64,000 nt of DNA from Impatiens glandulifera (taxonomy: Eukaryota > Streptophyta > Magnoliopsida > Ericales > Balsaminaceae). Positions 25,261-36,801 of this stretch are shown here, in pieces. The first letter of the stretch is position 1. Each line of letters opens with the position of its first letter. The notes beneath the pieces were generated by a model. The model had not been told where the DNA came from, made no database searches, and saw nothing but the letters and a program-made list of their open reading frames with translations. Made by a program: the position numbers and the translations under genes. The stretch is taken from NCBI RefSeq assembly GCF_907164915.1, contig NC_061867.1:1770001-1834000 (forward strand), written 5' to 3'.

Positions 25261-27748
25261 AAACAAAAACAACCTGAAGTCTCAGACTAGAAAATTGATA
25301 TGAGTGTAATAAAAGAAATAAAAGAGATGACTTTTCAATTTTATTTTTTAGAGAAGAAATGATTTTATAATATAATATCAATTAATGAAATATTTCAAAT
25401 TTGAGAATATCTTTTTACATAGATAATTATTAATTCATTAGAATATTTTAAGTTAAACTTATTTCATATCATTTTAGAAATATTTTAAAAAATAATAAAA
25501 ATTAAAATTTCCAAAAGATATATGAAATTATTGACCCATGATTTTAAGATGGAAAATATATTTATGTAATTAAATATTAAGTGTGTATTAATTTTCAAAC
25601 TTAATAAATTAAGACACTAATTAACGAGTCATGTGGCGAGTCGACAAGGGGACAAACCGCCACAACTATATACAGTTTAGTGGGGAAATAATGTTCATAA
25701 ATCATAATAGACTTGTCCTAATTATCTTAAACTCAACTTATAATATTGATTAAAATAAAGTTAATCTATTAAAGTAGAGATTAGTTCAAAACTATACTTG
25801 ATGATCTAATCGATTTAGTACTAAGTTTGCGATTTACACCAAACTTAACATTAGTTTATGTTCAGAAAATATCAATAATATTTTTTTCATTTTTGTTTTA
25901 TCTAATGAAAATATTAATTTGCTCAATAAAACAAAAAAAAATATATGAAAAAATTTATTAAATGAAAAATATAAACATATATCAATGAGTAAGTCAAAAT
26001 ATATATTGAATTATAGTTTCTCTTTTTTTTCTAGTAAATATTTGTTAGCCTCTTAGACTTTTTTTAGTATAGGAAGGTATTTTTTCTTTCTTTCAAATTA
26101 CTCAGATTTGAGTTGATTTTAGGTTTTGTTCAATCCGACATTCTATTTAATCAGATCGATTTTTTCGTCTTGAATTTTATAGTCGAAATAATATTTTTAA
26201 TCGTTGATGAGTCGTTTGCTGCTTATATTTTCCGATTGTTGGTGATCTTTTTTGAAACAATGTACGTTATATTTTTAGGAGTAAAAGAGATTAAATAATC
26301 GAATTTAAAGTTGTTTTTCATTTTTTTAACAAAAAGTTATTGGATTTAATTTTTCATATGGAGGATTTCATACATATTATCTCATGATTTGTATGATTTT
26401 TTTTCCTCTTTCGATCATATATGTATATGGTTCATTTTCACTTGGCATGATCTTTTTCAGCATTGCTTATCAACCCTGGCTAATGATAATTTTAATTTAT
26501 ACTCAGAATATTTGGTAGAGATTCTTTGATAACGTTTCATTGGTTCGTTCAACTTATTTTATTTTAACACTAATCATTCAAGAACTCAAATGAGTTCAAT
26601 TTTGAAGAAACACTCAACGAATTGTATGATCGTTAGATCTTTCCGTTGAGAGTTTTATTTTTGTAAATTATTTATGATTTATCTTGATTGTGGGTAGATG
26701 TTATCTTATTTTATTTACTAATTAATTTTCCATAGGTAAGTTTTATTTGAATAAATGAAGTCACTAAAACTTCATTGTCTAATTAAATCAAAACAAAATT
26801 GAGGGGATTAATTACATTTTGAGAATAGTTTGAAGGGTTTATTTACAGATTTTCACAATATTTAGTAATAAAACATGTAGAAATACTTAAGGGGACATTT
26901 AATTTAAATTGGATTCCTTAATTTCGGGAAACTTAATATTGTTTTAGGCCAACTAATCTGTCATTAAATAGTGTTTTGTCTAATTAATCAGTACTTCCAG
27001 AAGCCAAATTTAATGTTTGCAAGCCTATTTGATAGGCTTATTCTTGGCCGTTCATGGCAGCCCGAGACATTATTTAAAAACTCGTTTAATATTCATAGTG
27101 TTTTCGATTATATGCATAAGTGAATATGATCATCGAAAGTACGTCAATTTTTTTTTTTTTTCATAGTTCATCAACCATTAATAGAATAGTAATCCCCACT
27201 AATCCGCTATATCTAATGTCTCAATTTAAACTTCCTGGTGAATCTCAGTCAAGCTAGAAAGTAGACTACAAATACCTAGGGTTGTAATTTATAAATGATC
27301 CGAGCAAAGAGGAACGGTTTCAGTCTCGAGCTCGGTTTGAGCTAACTCTAGCTCAACACTCATATGTATTTAGTTGGACTCATGACTGCTCGAGCTCGAC
27401 TCGATTAATGATCGTTTATAATATAGAAAAAGGTTTCACGTTAAGTGAGGAGACTTCACATCTTTTTGGTTATTAAATATTAAATGAGTTTTTAAATAAA
27501 TATGTTCACAAGCTCATTAACGAGTTTATAAACAAACATAACCGACGAGACGAATATCTAAAAGTTATAGCTTGACTCGTTTAAATTTTTAAGTTTTTAA
27601 ACGAGTTCGAACGAGCTTTTTATCGAGCCGAGATTCCACTAACTCACGGACAATTGTGTTCATTATATATCCATATAAATACCCAAAAATCCGACAAAAT
27701 GTAGTTTAAAGTATAAAAAAGTTTTTTGTAAATGCATATAGTTTCAAA

Positions 27749-28171
27749 GGGAAATTTGACGAAATGATCCTTAATGATTCACTTATTTGACTTTTTGACC
27801 AGCGCTTAAAATAAAAGCCGTTTGTGACATCTTTTTCTTTTTTTGAACGTTTTTGTCTTTGTCGCGAGACGTCCTCAATCGCAAGACGCAACCGTCGCGA
27901 GACGCAACCGTCATTCGCGAGACGCAACCGGCTTTCGCGAGACGCAACCGGCTTTCGCGAGTTGCAACCGACACTCGCGAGACGCAACCGGCATTCGTCA
28001 GACAAAATTTTATTTATTTATTTTTTCTAAGAAAATAAAATAAAATTTTCACACGGTATCCGGTTGCGTCTCGAAACGGGAGCATTTTCGTCCAAAAAAA
28101 AGTGTCATCAACACATTTATTTTATGCGCACTAAAAAGTCAAATAAGCTGATGTTTTTCATCAAATTTCCC
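27749..28171. mobile_element. Foldback transposon with 8-bp TSD and expanded arm
   Basis: The element starts gggaaatttgacg and ends catcaaatttccc, flanked on both sides by the identical 8-mer gtttcaaa (27741-27748 and 28172-28179). The arms stay alignable for about 130 bp: left ttcacttatttgactttttg and gacatctttttc, right (inverted) cagcttatttgactttttag and gacactttttt. The tips meet at an AT-rich palindrome around 28005-28050. An 8-bp TSD suggests hAT, while the gggaaattt start and long inverted arms recall Mutator-like foldback elements; the superfamily is open. There is no transposase. The left arm contains the minisatellite 27862-28003. Confidence 0.8.
27862..28003. repeat. CpG-rich 20-bp minisatellite
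   Basis: About seven units of the type tcgcgagacgcaaccggctt, with four perfect 20-bp phases from 27915 to 27994. It is the only strongly CpG-rich stretch in this AT-rich desert. The right arm of the host element carries a single inverted unit (ccggttgcgtctcg at about 28061-28074), so the array grew from one unit in the left arm only. Overlapping open frames on both strands across it are a by-product of the repeat. Confidence 0.9.
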
Positions 28172-28833
28172 GTTTCAAAAGGTTATATTACATATAACAG
28201 GAGAACAAATATTAATAGTATTTTTAGGCACAATAACAAGATGTCAGATAAAATTCATTTTTCATCCCTATATATTACCAAACATAGCCAACCAATGGCA
28301 GATCTTTATTGGGCTGGGCCAATGGGTGGGTTGTTTAGGATTTGAATTAATTTTCATCTTTTTTATCCAAAGACATAATGGGGTCAATTTGAATTGGCCC
28401 ATATCCATATAGAGAAATATGATGTTTTCAAATAAAGTCTAAACCCTAGAATGTTGTAAAGATGTAGTGATGTGGTCCATGTCAATTCTAAGCCAACCAA
28501 TCAACCAAAGATGATGAATCAATTTCAAGCCCCCCTTTTTCACCACAAGAAAGGCAAAACCAAAACTATTGTTAGGACCATCTTTTGAGCCAAAAATTCA
28601 AATTTCAAATAATGGTATCCTTCCTTTTACTGGCACAAATTTCAAATTGAACTCCACTTTAAAGGCATATTTGGATACATTCATCCCATCAATAAATAGT
28701 CAATAGCAACAAATAGATAGTAAAATAATGTAATAACAACTAATCAAACTATGCCTAGATTGGTTAAAACAAAGAAAAGACATGAGACTTAAGTTCACCA
28801 AGTAAGTGAAAAAAGTGAAAAAAAATACACAAC

Positions 28834-31047
28834 TTAAGGAAAATCAAGCTTCTTCTCCGGCTGAATTCTCCGAACATTCTCAACCATAGAAACAACCTCG
28901 ATCATTTTAGGTCTCTGATCGGGAATCCTAGTCACGCATGCCAACGCTATCTGCAACATCTCAACCATTTCCTCTTCGATATTAGCATACTTCAACAATT
29001 CGATGTCAAACACTTCGGCCGTCCACTCTTCTCGAACAACCGAGTGAACCCATCGGACCAAATGCACAATCTCATCCCCACCTTTGGCATGAACTGGAGA
29101 CTTGCCCGTGAGGAGCTCCAAAAGCAAAACTCCAAAACTATACACATCCGATGGCTGCAATGCTTTGCGCGTGTCAGTCACTTCGGGTGCACGATAACCT
29201 GATGCCCGGGCTATGGATTGTGCTAGTTGGCCCATTATCGCGGAAAGGCCCACGTCGGAAACACAACCGTATTGTTCGGAATTGAGGAAGATGTTTGAGG
29301 ATTTTACGTTTCCATGGACGAGCTTGTTGGCGTGGATCTGAGCAATGCCTCGGGCTGCACCTGTTGCAACTCTCCATCGGGTTTCCCAATCTAGAGGTAC
29401 TCTGTCGTCCTCACCGCGTTTTCCTATGATAAATTAAGATGAAAAAATTAAGGCCTTATTCTATCTCGATGATCATATAATTCAAATTATAAATTAAAAT
29501 ATCAAAAATTGTTATATGTTTATACCTAACTATATTCTATATGGTTCAATCTCAACTAACTCAAAATTTATTCATTTACTAAAATTCTCTATATTAAGAA
29601 AATAGTTATATTATTATATTCTTAATGTTTTTTCAATAATACTAATTAAGATTTGAAAATAACTCATAATTGATCCAAGATTTCAAATAACCTAAAAAAC
29701 AAACAATAACTCAATTTTCAATAACCTAAAAATAAGCCTTCATGATCCAATTCAATCAAAATTCGAAAAACCAAAGTTTTTTTTTTGTCGAAAAATCACG
29801 AAAACAAAAGAACAATTCGATTTCATACCGTGTAACATGGCAGCCACACTCCCATCTTCGCCATAATAATCATAAACCAAAAGTTTCTCGTCTTTCGAAT
29901 AATAATAAGCTCTCAATTCAACAACATTCTCGTGCCTAATACTTCCAACCAATTCCATATGTTGTTCGAATTCCCTTTTCCCAACTCCAATCTCCTTCAA
30001 CCTCTTGACCACAACCGCGTTTGCATCCTCTAGAATAGCTTTATAAGCCATACCAAAAGTCCCCTTACCTAATACCTCAGCAGAAGCCCTCAACAAATCT
30101 TCCAAATCAAATGCATAATTACAACCTTCAAAGAAGAACAAACGGTTGTTCGCATCAACTGTTCGAGAAATCACCTTCTCAGGCGACATATTTCCTTTCT
30201 CAATCATCATCTTCCCTGAGAAAACATCGTTTCCTCTCCTTCTCAAGTAACAAACAATCAGAAGAAAACCAAACCCAATTAATCCAAGAGTAGATGAAAC
30301 AATTATAATCCAGAGTAAACCCGATTGACTAAGTTTCCGATTTGTTGGTTTTCTTTCTCCGGGAAGGGCAGATAAGTTTCCTGATGTTAAGTTGTTTCCA
30401 GTGAACGCCGCAGGTGGGAATTTAACAAGAGAAACCGGCACAATGCCGGTGAACTGATTGTTAGATAAATCTAATTGCTGTAAATTAAGTGAATAAATCT
30501 CAGGAATCTGACCGGAAAGGGAATTATTAGCTAGATTCAAAGATGTAATCTGGGTTAGATTCGAAATTGAAAGAGGAACAAACCCATTAAACCCATTATT
30601 CGATAGATTAATAGCTGTTAAATTCTTCCAAATCGAGAAATCATTAGGTAAAGGACCTGAAAACTTGTTGAACTGAAGATATAGATATGATAAGTTGTTG
30701 AGTTTGTAAAGATCTAAAGGAAAACTACCAGAAATACCATTAGATCGAAGACTCAAGATCTGTAACGCCGACAATCGACCAAGAGTGTTAGCCGGAATCG
30801 GACCGTGACATCCAATAGCTGGAAGACGAACGGCGACAACACGTGACCCATCTTGACTGCATGTGATTCCGGTCCAACTGTTACAAACGGTGGTGTTTTG
30901 GTTCCAGTTGAGAGAACGGGAATGAGGAAGTTGGTTTATGAAATCTAGTAATGCTTGTTTGTCTCCATCGATTAGTGAAGTTCCTTCTAGAAAGGAAATG
31001 AGGGTTAGGAAGAAGAAGAAGATTGAAAGAAGGTGAAGAGAATCCAT
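28834..31047 (-). CDS. LRR receptor-like pseudokinase (class III, At4g23740-like)
   Basis: Exons 29829-31047 and 28834-29423, with a 405-bp GT-AG intron in the kinase domain, encode 602 residues. Order of parts: signal peptide (1-22), LRR N-terminal cap with CNSWTGITC (55-63), about five leucine-rich repeats (68-205), a short juxtamembrane spacer, transmembrane helix (244-267) followed by RRR, and a kinase-like domain (320-590). The glycine loop GKGTFG (327-332), Lys348 and APE are kept. The catalytic loop is HGNVKSSN (443-450) instead of HRD-K-N, and the metal-binding DFG is DVG (463-465). The family is annotated as probable inactive receptor kinases, which signal as scaffolds or co-receptors at the plasma membrane. 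The two-exon structure with the intron inside the kinase domain fits this subfamily. The start is the first ATG before a clear signal peptide. The ligand is unknown. Confidence 0.93.
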
Positions 31048-33113
31048 TGAAGATCCAACAATGGAGGTGGGTTTTAGTGGTTGAGACTGGACATTGCTAT
31101 GTTTTTGAAGATGGAATCAAATTCCGAATTTCAAAGATGGGTTTGTCTGAAAATGGAGCGTAGATGAGTTTAAAATCGAACTTTTTTCTTGTTCTTTGAA
31201 ATTCGATCTCTTTATTGCTTTTGTGTAGCTGTTTTCTCTGAGAAAGTTGAGGTTTTTCCCGAGAAGAGAGAAAGGAAGAGAGAGAATTATACAGTGGTCG
31301 CCGCTGCTGTTTCTTCTTCTTCTTCCTCGAGAGGAGAGCTGGGCTGAGGTCAAAAGTTCAAACTGGATAGAGTAACTCGGAATGAATTGACTCACTATCA
31401 AATATTTTATTTTCTAAAGATTGTTTAATTTATATAATTTATTTATAAAAAAAATTATTTGTCGGGTAGATAATAAGTTAACTACGAAAAAATATAGTTT
31501 TTTATAACTTTAACGAATCTCAAATTGTGGGATTTGAAATACGATGATTCCAAGTCTGAATTAACCCTGATAAAGAGCGATTATTTTATCTATAACAATT
31601 TTAAAAATAGATTTTGTTTCGTTTTTGTGATAGGGTGTTGTGAAAATGAAACATAATTTTTATGTTAATATAAACATACTATATTAAAAACTGCGAACTC
31701 TCGAATAGATTGAGTCGATGGTTACTATTCTGATTATTATATGGTGGATTATTTGGTTTGAAAGAAACTATATGACGTTCTGTGATCGTGGTTGGTTAAT
31801 GTGTTTACTTTACAATGTTATTATTATTATGATTTAAAAGAATTTTTTTTTTTAAAACTCCGGTGAAAAGGTCGATCATCTTCTTGAGGATTTTCGAGTT
31901 CGTTAATGTTATACTTTATATTATGTTTGTTCGTTGATAAATATTTTTTGTTTATTATTTTTCTTAAATGATTAATCTTTTTATGTTTTTTTTTTGTGTG
32001 TTTGGTGATAAGGTGAACACTCGTGTTTTTGTATTGTTTTTATCGTTATGATTAAACGATTCTTATTTATATTATATTTTACGTATTTTAAAAAGATTAC
32101 AAGTAACTATTTAAATTTGAATGAAGGAAATAATCCACATAAATGACACTAATATGTGGTAAAAAAGACTTAATTTTAAAAAGAAATTTATTTTTTAATA
32201 TTCCCAAATTAACATAAACTCAATACATTTTATAAAATAATGAAACACGTTTAATATTTATAATGACATGGATTAAAAAGAATGTTTCTCATCCCATTAT
32301 TAATGTAGATGGAAATTTAGATATTTAATAACTTTTCTCATAAGAAGACAAAGAAGGGTAAATATGAAAAAAAAAATGAAAGACACTAATGAAGGTTAAA
32401 ATTAATTACATCAAATTATAATGATTGTGATTTAGGGGTAATCATATTGATGCTTTGATATTATTACAAATTTACAATCAACTTTATGATGATGATGAGC
32501 CCATTATATATATACACCCATCATATGGCATTGAATACTAGCTACTACAATTAAATTGTATAGTTTTAAATGACACATTTATAATCATGAAATAGAAAAT
32601 GGGCCCATCACATTTATGATTCTGTAATAAGTCACTCAATCTTAGTGGGACTAATAAATGAGAAAGACAAAGTTGAGGGAGGTTGTTTGGATGGGTGTTT
32701 TTTAAAAAAATAATGATGGTGAGATTTTGGGAAGATTTTTATTTTATATAAAAAAATTAATGTATAATGATAAAATAAAAATAATAATTTAAAATAAAAA
32801 TTATTTTAATATTTTTTATTAAAAAAATTGAGTAATGTAATAGATAATAATTTAAACCGAATTAGACTTAATTATGATACAAGACCTCTAATATAATTAT
32901 TTAGGAAAATAATGATTTTAAGAATGTGAAATATTTTTTTTTATAAAAGACCTCCAAATATAAATATATAATGATACAATAAAAACAATAATTTATAAAC
33001 TTTAGTATTTTGATATAATGATACAATAAAATAATAATTTATAAATTTGATTAATAAATTGAATGATTATTTTTAACGGAACAAGATTCATTTATTGAAT
33101 TATATTAACAACA
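31048..33113. other. RLK leader/promoter and spacer
   Basis: 31048-31400 is the probable 5' UTR and core promoter of the receptor gene (minus strand), with a gaagaagaagaagaa stretch near 31310-31325. 31680-32065 is a copy of dispersed repeat D. 32690-33070 contains AT-rich MITE-like segments (ataataatttaaaataaaaa). No gene was found. Confidence 0.6.
31680..32065 (+). repeat. Dispersed repeat family D, copy 1
   Basis: Shares actgcgaactc, ttgagtcgat, gtgatcgtggttgg, cgagttcgttaatgtta, atgattaatc and acactcgtgtttttgta with the copies at 53300-53625 (+) and 15815-16170 (-). Confidence 0.65.
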
Positions 33114-33185
33114 ATCAGAGTGGCGCAGCGGAAGCGTGGTGGGCCCATAACCCACAGGTCCCAGGATCGAAACCTGGCTCTGATA
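33114..33185 (+). tRNA. Initiator tRNA-Met (CAT)
   Basis: A 72-nt cloverleaf. The acceptor arm ATCAGAG pairs with CTCTGAT, with discriminator A at 33185. D arm is gcgcagcggaagc, the anticodon loop has CAT at 33146-33148, and the T arm is ccagg-atcgaaa-cctgg. The A in the T-loop start (AtCGAAA rather than TTCGA) and the GGG/CCC anticodon stem pairs identify the eukaryotic initiator, as does the A1-U72 end. Internal box A (tggcgcagcgg) and box B (ggatcgaaacc) are intact, and there is no intron. It reads as a functional gene supplying the start tRNA for cytosolic translation. Confidence 0.97.
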
Positions 33186-33186
33186 A

Positions 33187-33197
33187 TTTTATTTTTT
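33187..33197 (+). terminator. Pol III terminator of tRNA-iMet
   Basis: TTTT at 33187-33190 and T6 at 33192-33197, directly after the mature tRNA end. Confidence 0.85.
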
Positions 33198-33470
33198 CTA
33201 ATTTTTATTTTTCACTTTAAATAAAATGACAAATATGCATTAATTCATAGTAACAAACTTTAATTCTTAGATTTTGATAAAATATACAAAATTTAAGAGA
33301 TAATTCATAAGAACCCAAATCGAAAAAACACCAAGTCTTAGCTCTTGATATTCCTAATTCTGAACTGGACCAACCAACAATTCGAAATAACAGTTATAAA
33401 TCAATTAGTTTGATACAATTTTTATAGTAAAAAGAGCAAATGTTGTAGACTAAAACGATAATCTTCCTTT

Positions 33471-36101
33471 CTATCCAACTACGACAACCGACTTTGTCTT
33501 CTTTCGCTTAAAATTGAGCTTCTTTGATTCTGCAGTTCCTTGGTCAGATTGTGTTAATAATAATAAACTGGTATTTCTTGTCTCCTCGGTTTCTTCTTCA
33601 GCTGCCTGACGGTTTTTGTTGTTGTTGTTATTGTTGAGTTGTTCCTCTCTGAGAGATAAGACTTGATTTTCGAGCCTGAGTTTGTCGGATTGGTCTATTA
33701 GTTGATTCATTTCGGATTTGAGAGAAATGTTTTCCATTTTGAGGGATTCATATGTCTCCATTAGTTCCTCTGTTTCCGACTGCTTTCTTAGCCTTGACCT
33801 TCTAGCCGATTCCCTGTTTGCTTGTTTCCTCTTCTCTCTTTTACTCTGTCGAGACTCCACCAAAAACTGACTCCCATCTACTACTCTTGCATTGTTATTA
33901 TTATTATTATTACCAACTTCTTCTTCTTCCGGAAAAGAACTGGTCGCCTGTGTGTATTGAATAAATAAATTAACCAATTTCGCAATCAACAAACTGAACG
34001 AAATATTTTATGATGTTCTTGTTCCATAATCAATCACATCATTCAAATCATCATCAAGTTGAATACTAAGGCCTTGTTCAAACTTGGCTTGTTTGATCTG
34101 GGGTTATTTGGAAAAAAAATCTATATTATGAAATCACAATCTTATTTGATGAAAATGTGAATTATTTGGGTAATGGATTATTTTGAAAAAAAATCCAAAT
34201 AAGCTCCTATTGAAATTGATGTTATTTGGGTAAGAGGAATGGAGTATAAATATATATATATATATATAAAAAAATAGAGGGCTTTACGGATCATGATTTG
34301 AATGATTGTGCCTTTTTTAGGTTAAACACAAATAACCCAGTCCGGACAAGGCCTAAAATATCCTTACCTTATTTTGTATGACAATTTAAAATCAGAAACA
34401 CAAATCATATTTGAGTAATTTTAACCCAAATAATTCACATTTTGATCAGCTAAGGTTTTTCTTTACAGCAAATCAGATTATTTAAAACAGGTGAGACTTA
34501 CAGGTGTGTTATTATCACTGTCATTACTGGAAGCATCATCAATACCATGTTCTCTTCTACTGAATAATTAAGCGAATTCAATTCAATAATAACAAACATT
34601 GGGAAATCGTGATAATAATAATAACAACAAACAGACCTGTGAGCAGAACCTTGACCGTCAAACTCAACTTTGTCATTTGAAGCTCTTCTCTTCTTTATTG
34701 TCTGGGGGGTTTTATCGCCACAATCAGATGGTTTATTATTATTCGTCTGTTGTTGTTGTTGTCCATCAACTGCTACCTGCTTAATTAATTAAACTCGCAT
34801 ACTCAATCAACTTTACAGGAGGGAATTAATGCATCTTTTGTTTGGAAAAAAACTTACAAGAGGAACTGCAGGATGGGCATAAACAATTCCATGAGGAGAG
34901 TACATACTTGAATAAGGCATTCCATAATGTGCCATCATTGCCTTCAATTACACAAATGGCTCAAATAGATATTTACAGACTAGGACAAAGACAAGATCCA
35001 TGTATCATGCAAGAATCTTTGGTAGCAATAATAGAAATAATGAAGTATGAAAAGATGTTATTGTTTCATTGTCTGTAACTATTTTGTCACAATCATTGAA
35101 AATTACCAAAGTAAAAAGTGAAAGTGATTTTGTTTGAATTTGGTATGATAAGTGTAAATGAACTTTTTTTAGTGTAAAATGTGTGGAAATTTGTAAAAGT
35201 TTTAGATTGTGCTGCATGATTCATTTTTTATAACACATTTTAAGTTTTAACCAAATGGATTTTTTGGGAATTTTGTCAGTGTGACAAAAATCTGATACCA
35301 AAAAGGCCTATTATATGGCAATGTGTTTAAGAATGTGCTATTGATGAAAGTGAAATATAGAGAAAAGTAGCTTACACGTTCTAAAATGAATTACTTCGAC
35401 ATGACTGATGATTGGCTAGTTGATTTAAAGAAGAAAACTGCTAAACATAATTCTTTATGAAATGTAACTATTCGAAGTTGTTTCATTTTCATGTGTTACA
35501 AAAACCTGTTTTTTCTTTGCTAATTTTAACAAAGGAAATTTAATTTTCTCGGAAAAAAAAAGGTCATGATCTTACCTGTGGTGGTGGAGCCCACATATGA
35601 GGATGATAAGGACTATGACCAGGCATGACTGCACAGTTCATATAAGGTGGTGGCGGTGGCTGCATCGGGATTCCAGGCCCATAATATGCCTGTAAACCAA
35701 AAAATAAAAACAGACAGTTAAGTACAAAAAAAACTAAAACAAACTTTTGATATTCCAAGCTTAAATTATGAAAGGCGAAAAACCTGAACATTTGCCCATT
35801 CAGGATTAAGAGGGCTATTCGATTGTTCCTGCCAAATCAAATGGATTATTATGATTAGGTTATAATATGCTAGATAGAACTTAGTTAGAATCCACCACCA
35901 AGATGAAACATTTTACTTTCATTCTAGAAATACCAACCAACCAACATACAAACAAACCAACCTAATCTAAAATGGACATTGTTTTCATTTGATTGTGCAT
36001 ACATTAACATATATAGACTGACAGGAGAATCTAACCTGTGTTGTAGATGAAGATGGTTTATCAGATTTATTCGGAGATCCAATTTCTTCGTCACTTCCCA
36101 T
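33471..36101 (-). CDS. G-box-binding bZIP factor (group G, GBF-like), 327 aa
   Basis: Seven coding exons: 36036-36101, 35784-35828, 35576-35689, 34858-34941, 34637-34776, 34502-34559 and 33471-33947; all phases join. The N terminus MGSDEEIGSPNKSDKPSS and the Pro-rich block (EWANVQAYYGPG..., PYHPHMWAPPP, HYGMPYSSMYSPHG, VYAHPAVPL) are diagnostic of plant GBFs. The bZIP domain has the invariant N213-X7-R221 in NRESARRSR and six heptad leucines (231, 238, 245, 252, 259, 266). The end, KTKSVVVVG, resembles the GBF2/3 tail. These nuclear factors bind CACGTG-type boxes and act in light and stress responses as homo- or heterodimers. Oddities: the protein is shorter than usual GBFs because the segment between the Ser/Asp-rich region and the basic region is replaced by a Glu/Asn-rich linker, and the whole 3' half is one exon. 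Poly-Asn and poly-Gln tracts are present. Confidence 0.9.
34070..34353. mobile_element. Tourist-type MITE in bZIP intron
   Basis: Ends ggccttgttcaaacttgg and (inverted) ggccttgtccggactggg, flanked by TAA target-site duplications at 34067-34069 and 34354-34356; 284 bp. GGCCTTGTT ends and a TAA TSD are the signature of PIF/Harbinger-derived Tourist elements. It contains a short (AT)n and repeated gttatttggg motifs. It lies in the last intron of the bZIP gene. Confidence 0.85.
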
Positions 36102-36119
36102 AGTTACCTCTCTATCCAC

Positions 36120-36581
36120 CTAAAATAAAAAGCAACCTCACATGAACACATTCTCTTCCAAAATCAACGAATTAACAAGTGGTCTATGCAATACGCAGAC
36201 CACTCAAGCATCTCCAAAACAGTTTCATCACGATTACAAGATGATACAGCGCCACATGTCTTCCACATCACAAGGAGATTGAACTCATTCATTAATACAT
36301 CAATAATACAATCATGTTACTAATTATCCCTCATTATCGTTATCTATACAATAGTTTAATTCATTCAAATCAATATAGATCAACAAATGAAGCAAATAAG
36401 GCCTTTCAAGCTGATTTAAAAACGCAGAAACAATACAACAATCGAATACAGATCAATAATGTAATCATGTTACTAATTATCAATTCAATAAACAGGTTAA
36501 TTCATTCATTCAAATCAATATAGATCAACAAATCAAGCACAATCGAATGAATCCAATCAACTAAAACGGAGATAATCATAC
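36120..36581 (-). other. Probable 5' UTR intron of the bZIP gene
   Basis: Acceptor ttttattttag|gtggatag at 36120-36121 and donor aaag|gtatgattatc at 36580-36581, both on the minus strand, place a 462-bp intron 18 nt before the start codon. Leader introns are common in GBF genes. The first non-coding exon would begin near 36582. Confidence 0.55.
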
Positions 36582-36790
36582 CTTTGACCTTGAGATCCTA
36601 TATCTCTATCTAGATTCCTTCAACGCAAATGCGTATAAGAATATAAAACCCTAGAACAGACAATAGATAAGTCAAATCACTTGTTGAAAATGGAAAACAC
36701 AAAATCAAATCAATAATCAATCTGACGATGAATCACAGGGAACGGTTATTCTCACCGGAGACGAAGATTCTCGCCGGAGACGAAGAGAGA

Positions 36791-36800
36791 GCCACGTCAG
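36791..36800. promoter_or_regulatory. ACGT hybrid G/C-box upstream of the bZIP gene
   Basis: gccacgtcag, a G/C-box hybrid of the kind bound by group G and other plant bZIPs, sits about 210 bp upstream of the inferred first exon. It could allow autoregulation. A second ACG-rich motif, gacgcgtgg, follows at once. Confidence 0.45.
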
Positions 36801-36801
36801 G

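Larger units (their letters stand above)
19741..28833. other. Gene desert
   Basis: About 9 kb without a gene that I can support. It holds two direct repeats around an (AT)n run (21240-21780), a hairpin (21214-21227), AT-rich MITE-like segments (about 20800-21200), a possible SINE (23095-23200), a dispersed repeat interrupted by a second insertion (24420-25260), a ctcgagctcg-rich degenerate transposon-like block (27275-27625) and the foldback element (27749-28171). Short open frames here (for example 26113-26298) lack ATG context, codon character or similarity. Confidence 0.6.

Noticed and set aside
26113..26298. 61-codon plus-strand open frame, hydrophobic
   Set aside because: Phe/Ile/Leu richness follows directly from T-rich DNA; starts at TTG; no similarity recognised.
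27862..28003. CRISPR-like array
   Set aside because: Units are contiguous with no unique spacers, and the host is a plant nuclear genome.
27706..28043. Five overlapping open frames on both strands
   Set aside because: They are a by-product of the 20-bp CpG-rich repeat, which lacks stop codons in several frames.
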